Shown here one piece after another: positions 5,827 through 9,306 of a stretch of DNA of 9,306 bases. Under the pieces are notes generated by a model, which made no database searches, was not told the DNA's origin, and saw only the letters and a list, made by a program, of their open reading frames with translations. The DNA is from an uncultured Bacteroidales bacterium. Lineage in GTDB: Bacteria > Bacteroidota > Bacteroidia > Bacteroidales > UBA932. A program made the position numbers and the translations under genes. Location: assembly GCA_946062035.1 (NCBI GenBank), contig CAMGTS010000038.1:1-9306 (forward strand). The letters are read 5' to 3'. The stretch's first letter is position 1. The number at the start of each line of letters is the position of its first letter.

Positions 5827-7644
5827 CTATTTAATGTTCGCCGCCTTTTTTCTTTCCCCGATTTTCCTCTCTAAATCGGCTACTTTAGCCGCCTCGTCAT
5901 CGGCGGACCCGGAAGCCTCAGCTGCTTTTGCCGCAGACAGCGCACGGTCGAAATATATGAAAGACAAATCATATTCCTTCAAAGCATAAAGGACTTCCGC
6001 ATAGTGCTCCAACTCAACTGCACTTTCACTCCCGCCGTATGCGACCGCTCTTTGAAGATATTTGCGCGCCTCGGAATACTCTCCCTTAAGATAGAGAATC
6101 CAGGCGTAGGTATCCAGATACGTATTGTTATTCGGTTCGCACTCAACTGTAATTCTGCTCATTTTCAACGCTTTCTCCAAATCTCTTTTCCCGTCGGAGG
6201 TTGCGATGTACCAGGCGTAATTATTCAGGACAGGAGCATACTTGGGGTTGATTTTCAACGCTTTTTTATAGAATTTGTACGCTGTGCCATTGTCTTTCAG
6301 TATATGGTACATATCCCCTACCGAAGAATAGACGCTTAGCAGAAGAGAGGTGTCTTTCGCCGCTTTCGCAGGTTTTTCCATGCTGAGGAACGTTTCTATG
6401 GCCTTTTCGTACCTCTTAACATTGAACTCCGCAATACCCTTGAGCTGGACGACATTCAATCTGTCTCCACCCTTGAGTGAATCTTCCGCAAAATTCCGGA
6501 GCGTGGCATCCGTAAAACTTTCAAGTTCATCCCAATACTCTACAGTATAGAGGAAAGACATGTAACTCAGTCTGAATTGCAGATTATCGGAATTGTATCT
6601 TACCCCTCTTTGAAGAATCTTATGGGCGGACTCTTTCTCTCCGACACCGGTCATAAACATAGCGGCAAAAGTCACAGCCGCCGTATCTTTAGGATGAGCA
6701 TCTGCTAATTCATTAAGGCAAAACGACATTTGTTTGCCGAATCTCTGAAAATACACAGGGTCTTCCAATACCTCTCTCATATATGAGAGTTTAGTCTCCA
6801 ACGGCAGGTTAGGATTTCCGAGGAAGTTCGGAAGGCGTTTGAAATACTCTGTATAATCTTTCTTCATTCGAGAAATTTCCGCGACACCATACAGCGCAGG
6901 AGCATATAGCGAATCTGACTCCAATGATTTTTTATAATAATGGAGGGCTTGGATATTCTCTCTCTTGGCCATGTACAAATCTCCAAGCAACGCCTCATAG
7001 CGGCCTGAGGGATTCTTATCGTCAGCATCTTTCAATTCTTTGATAGCGTTGTCCATCTCACCCTTGAGCTTGTAGACGTTGGTTCTGGCAAGGACTGATA
7101 TTTCATTGGGACCCATCCGCTCCTCCAATTTATCCGCCACAGAAAACACTTTCTCCCAATATCCGAGATTTGTATAGATGTTCAGAAGATTCCAATAAGC
7201 CTCTTTCTTGTCCGGATATTCTTTTATGAGCTTCTCGAATATCGGAACAGACTCATTTATCTTATTCTGACGGGAATAGATCCATGTAAGATATGTCATG
7301 TAATGATAGTTGGTACTATCTATCTCAATCGCCTTAGACAAGAACTTTTCCGCAGAAGGGATATCTTCCTCCTCAAACGCGACCTTGGAGAGGAGATAAT
7401 ACGCCGCATCGTTAGTGGGGTCCAGCTCAATGGCCGAAAGACAATACTCTTTGGTCTTGGCCGCATCACGATTATTAAATGCGCTCTGGGCTTTTATCAG
7501 GAACGATTCAGTATTGTCAGGGCTTGACAAAGTATCCAAGACTATAGCATCCTGCGAATGCGCCTCAACGGGCATCAAAAGCAGGAGCAACAGACCTATT
7601 ATACCTGCCTTGTTATTCAATATGTAGCGTATTTCTTTTTTCAT
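5827..7644 (-). CDS. Secreted tetratricopeptide-repeat protein
   Basis: This 605-residue exported TPR protein is typical of Bacteroidales. A signal peptide occupies residues 1-31 (basic start, a hydrophobic core GIIGLLLLLLM, cleavage likely after AHSQ), so the repeats face the periplasm. TPR units are clear at about 45-78, 79-112, 113-146, 214-247, 436-469 and 508-540, with degenerate helical repeats between. The C-terminal half contains the paired NNYAWYIA (474-481) and YLDTYAWILYLKGEYSEA (509-526) motifs common in these proteins. The last 35 residues are Ala/Lys/Glu-rich and probably helical. TPR arrays are protein-binding scaffolds; no catalytic domain is present. It is first in an operon with envC, so a role in assembling or locating cell-wall or outer-membrane machinery is plausible, but the specific partner is unknown. 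The ATG start is well placed for the signal peptide. Confidence 0.88.
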   Translation of the reverse strand: MKKEIRYILNNKAGIIGLLLLLLMPVEAHSQDAIVLDTLSSPDNTESFLIKAQSAFNNRDAAKTKEYCLSAIELDPTNDAAYYLLSKVAFEEEDIPSAEKFLSKAIEIDSTNYHYMTYLTWIYSRQNKINESVPIFEKLIKEYPDKKEAYWNLLNIYTNLGYWEKVFSVADKLEERMGPNEISVLARTNVYKLKGEMDNAIKELKDADDKNPSGRYEALLGDLYMAKRENIQALHYYKKSLESDSLYAPALYGVAEISRMKKDYTEYFKRLPNFLGNPNLPLETKLSYMREVLEDPVYFQRFGKQMSFCLNELADAHPKDTAAVTFAAMFMTGVGEKESAHKILQRGVRYNSDNLQFRLSYMSFLYTVEYWDELESFTDATLRNFAEDSLKGGDRLNVVQLKGIAEFNVKRYEKAIETFLSMEKPAKAAKDTSLLLSVYSSVGDMYHILKDNGTAYKFYKKALKINPKYAPVLNNYAWYIATSDGKRDLEKALKMSRITVECEPNNNTYLDTYAWILYLKGEYSEARKYLQRAVAYGGSESAVELEHYAEVLYALKEYDLSFIYFDRALSAAKAAEASGSADDEAAKVADLERKIGERKKAANIK

Positions 7645-7650
7645 ACTGTA

Positions 7651-7664
7651 GTTACAAATGTAAC
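7651..7664. promoter_or_regulatory. Palindrome overlapping a -7 match for the TPR-envC operon
   Basis: GTTACAAATGTAAC is an inverted repeat (GTTAC/GTAAC, 4-nt spacer) 7 nt before the TPR gene ATG. Its minus strand contains TACATTTG (7655-7662), an exact TAnnTTTG match. Used as a promoter it would give a leader of only about 4-6 nt, so it is either a near-leaderless promoter or an operator with a chance -7 match. No convincing -33 element is seen. Confidence 0.35.
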
Positions 7665-7701
7665 AAAATCTGTGCTAAGAGTGATTTTAGAAGAGAAGTA
7701 C

Positions 7702-7709
7702 TAACTTTG
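7702..7709 (+). promoter_or_regulatory. Candidate -7 element for the sigma factor gene
   Basis: TAACTTTG matches TAnnTTTG exactly and lies 43 nt before the ATG at 7753. Transcription would start near 7715, giving a leader of about 38 nt. This placement favours the ATG at 7753 over an in-frame TTG at 7720, which would sit almost on the transcript start. A -33 TTTG is not evident. Confidence 0.5.
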
Positions 7710-7752
7710 TGAAAGACGTTTGCAACTTTTTCCCGAAAAGCGCATCTATATA

Positions 7753-8331
7753 ATGTTGAAAGACGAAGTGAATAAGACAAGAGGCAGTGCCGACAACCTG
7801 TATACAGACCTGATCGCCCGCTGCAAAAAGCAGGACAGAAAGGCGCAAAGGCTACTCTATGACAGGCTTGCCGATAGAATGTTCCCGATTTGTCTGAGAT
7901 ATATGGGTGAAAGGGAACGGGCCAAAGACATCATGCACGATGGCTTCATCACGTTATTCAGCAAACTGTCAGAATATCGCGGGGAAGGCTCTTTTGAAGG
8001 TTGGGCACGCAGGATTTTTGTGACAACCGCCCTTATGCAGCTTCGCAAAAACGATGTACTGAGGAACTCCGAACAGATTGACGGCAAAGTGCCTCTCAAA
8101 GACATTGAAGTTAATCCGCAAGAGACATCCAAGCTTGATACTGAAAAAATCATGAAGCTTATAGTGTCAATGCCAGAAGGTTTCCGCACGGTGTTCAATC
8201 TTTTCGCGATAGAAGGCTTTTCTCACAAAGAGATCGCCGAGAAATTGGGAATAGGAGAAGGTGGCAGCCGCTCCCAGCTAAGCAGGGCGAGATTATGGCT
8301 GCAAGAGAGGATTAACAATTTTGACAAGTGA
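7753..8331 (+). CDS. ECF-family RNA polymerase sigma-70 factor
   Basis: This is an alternative sigma factor that directs RNA polymerase to a specific promoter set. The 192-residue protein has only regions sigma2 (about 32-99, including AKDIMHDGFITLF at 57-69 and the FEGWARRIFVTTALMQLRK core at 81-99) and sigma4 (about 132-187, with the helix-turn-helix FSHKEIAEKLGIGEGGSRSQ at 156-175 followed by LSRARLWLQERI). Lack of region 3 and the overall size fit the ECF group. The ATG start is preferred over a TTG 33 nt upstream, given the promoter match and the usual N-terminal length. The stop codon overlaps the start of the next gene (GTGA), implying translational coupling with a membrane protein, as is usual for ECF sigma factors and their regulators. 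The target genes cannot be read from the sequence. Confidence 0.93.
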   Translation: MLKDEVNKTRGSADNLYTDLIARCKKQDRKAQRLLYDRLADRMFPICLRYMGERERAKDIMHDGFITLFSKLSEYRGEGSFEGWARRIFVTTALMQLRKNDVLRNSEQIDGKVPLKDIEVNPQETSKLDTEKIMKLIVSMPEGFRTVFNLFAIEGFSHKEIAEKLGIGEGGSRSQLSRARLWLQERINNFDK

Positions 8332-9306
8332 CAGATTTTAACGACATAGACGATTTTAATCTCGGCAACGAATATCTGCTGTCAGACGAGGAACGTTCCC
8401 AAATCTGGAATAGGATTGAGACGAGCCTTGACAAGCGGATCAGACACCGCAGACGTGGTCGCTTCATACTCTGGAGTTCGACCGCAGCATCTGTAGCGGC
8501 GGCTGTCATTATCGGATTATTTTTCATCAACACAGATAAAACAGGGGTTCCGGCTCCTGCAGACGGAGTTGTTGCCCGAACCCTTTCTCTGACCGAAGAA
8601 AAACCTATGGAAAAACTACACTCTTCGGAAGAGAAAGGGGCAGTGACTCTGGCGGAACGCAATACAAGTCCGGACAAGTCTGAAACTCTCGCACTTTCCG
8701 ATGTTTCCGAATTGGACTTTGAGGAAGAGTTGAATGTTGACAAGGCTGCTGCGCCGATAATACTATATAGTATAGAACCGGACGAATATCCCGAAGTCAG
8801 AATCATCAAATCAAAAGCGAAGAAAGAGGAGCGGAAATCACCTGAAACACGCAAAAAGAGAGAGAGAGTCTATTATGCTGATGACTACAATCCGAAAAAA
8901 TCAGGCAGGAGACTTTCATTCGCCGCCTCTACGAACATCAGTAACAGAGGTAATCTCGGAAACGAATCGGCCTATGCGCATGTAAAGTCTGTAGCGGAAC
9001 AGACAGATTTCATACTATCAAGCGACCGTCCCCTGATTGAACCCATCTCCAAAGAAGAGAATTACCTCCCTTTGAATTTCGCTGTCCAGGGTCTCTATAA
9101 GGTTAATGAATCGCTGTCTATAGGAATGGGAGTCAGCTACTCATATCTTCACAGCAAATTTACCGGCCTCATAGACAGGAGGACATACGATATCACCCAG
9201 CATATCCATGTTGCTCTTGTAACTCCTTCTGAATTGAAGTTGATAACAAGAACAATCAACTATAGCTATGCAAGAGTTCAACTGCACTTGATAAACAATA
9301 GCAGAT
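8328..9306 (+). CDS. Sigma-coupled membrane protein with beta-barrel-like C-terminal part (3' truncated by window)
   Basis: An open frame of 326 codons continues past the window end. It starts at GTG 8328, overlapping the sigma stop by 4 nt; an in-frame TGA at 8322-8324 excludes an earlier start and no ATG is near. Residues 1-45 are hydrophilic with SDEERSQIWNRIETSLDKRI (19-38) and an Arg-rich patch HRRRGR (40-45). Residues 46-67 are one hydrophobic transmembrane helix, so the N-terminus should be cytoplasmic. Residues 68-195 are a charged, probably disordered linker. From about 195, strands alternate (RRLSFAASTNIS 194-205; YLPLNFAVQGLYKV 246-259; SLSIGMGVSYSYL 262-274) as in Bacteroidales outer-membrane beta-barrel proteins found beside ECF sigma genes. 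An anti-sigma or sensor function is inferred from position and topology; no classical zinc anti-sigma or FecR domain is seen. A (AG)6 repeat lies at 8857-8868. Confidence 0.8.
   Translation, partial: MTDFNDIDDFNLGNEYLLSDEERSQIWNRIETSLDKRIRHRRRGRFILWSSTAASVAAAVIIGLFFINTDKTGVPAPADGVVARTLSLTEEKPMEKLHSSEEKGAVTLAERNTSPDKSETLALSDVSELDFEEELNVDKAAAPIILYSIEPDEYPEVRIIKSKAKKEERKSPETRKKRERVYYADDYNPKKSGRRLSFAASTNISNRGNLGNESAYAHVKSVAEQTDFILSSDRPLIEPISKEENYLPLNFAVQGLYKVNESLSIGMGVSYSYLHSKFTGLIDRRTYDITQHIHVALVTPSELKLITRTINYSYARVQLHLINNSR

Noticed and set aside
7720..7752. TTG start adding 11 residues to the sigma factor
   Set aside because: It would lie almost on the predicted transcript start from the -7 match at 7702-7709, and the extra residues have no family support.
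8312..8854. Minus-strand open frame of 180 codons opposite the sigma-partner gene
   Set aside because: It is Ser/Arg-rich with no recognisable domain and antisense to a frame with a clear helix, strands and translational coupling.

Overview
This 9.3 kb window looks like chromosomal DNA from a member of the Bacteroidota, most likely order Bacteroidales. The evidence is the gene content (a DUF1343/NamZ lipoprotein, an EnvC-type murein hydrolase activator behind a TPR protein, a paired MlaE/MlaF, and an ECF sigma factor coupled to a membrane protein) together with exact matches to the Bacteroidetes -7 promoter element TAnnTTTG upstream of several genes. I see no tRNA or rRNA gene, CRISPR array, insertion sequence or phage gene. 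The layout is that of a core chromosome segment.

Six genes lie on the minus strand. In transcription order they are: a secreted TPR protein (7644-5827) and envC (5809-4544), 17 nt apart and probably one operon; a 144-nt gap holding a -7 match and a long imperfect hairpin; waaA/kdtA (4399-3101); a 69-nt gap with another -7 match; the lipoprotein exo-beta-N-acetylmuramidase namZ (3031-1619); a convincing intrinsic terminator (1610-1571); and then mlaE (1547-807) and mlaF (801-43), 5 nt apart. The last 42 nt of the window beyond mlaF hold nothing that I can assign.

A 108-nt divergent intergenic region (7645-7752) separates these from a plus-strand pair. The pair is an ECF-type sigma-70 factor (7753-8331) and, overlapping its stop codon by 4 nt through a GTG start, a membrane protein that runs off the window end (8328 to beyond 9306). 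That second protein has a short cytoplasmic region, one transmembrane helix, a charged linker and then beta-barrel-like sequence.

The whole window has an envelope theme: phospholipid transport (MlaEF), lipid A core assembly (WaaA), peptidoglycan turnover (NamZ), septal amidase activation (EnvC), a periplasmic TPR scaffold, and a sigma/membrane-protein pair that could sense envelope state. The most notable sequence-level signals are a G10 homopolymer inside mlaE, whose loss or gain of one G stops translation, the hairpin in the putative waaA leader, the terminator that leaves only 24 nt before mlaE, and the odd inner-membrane-plus-barrel architecture of the sigma partner.
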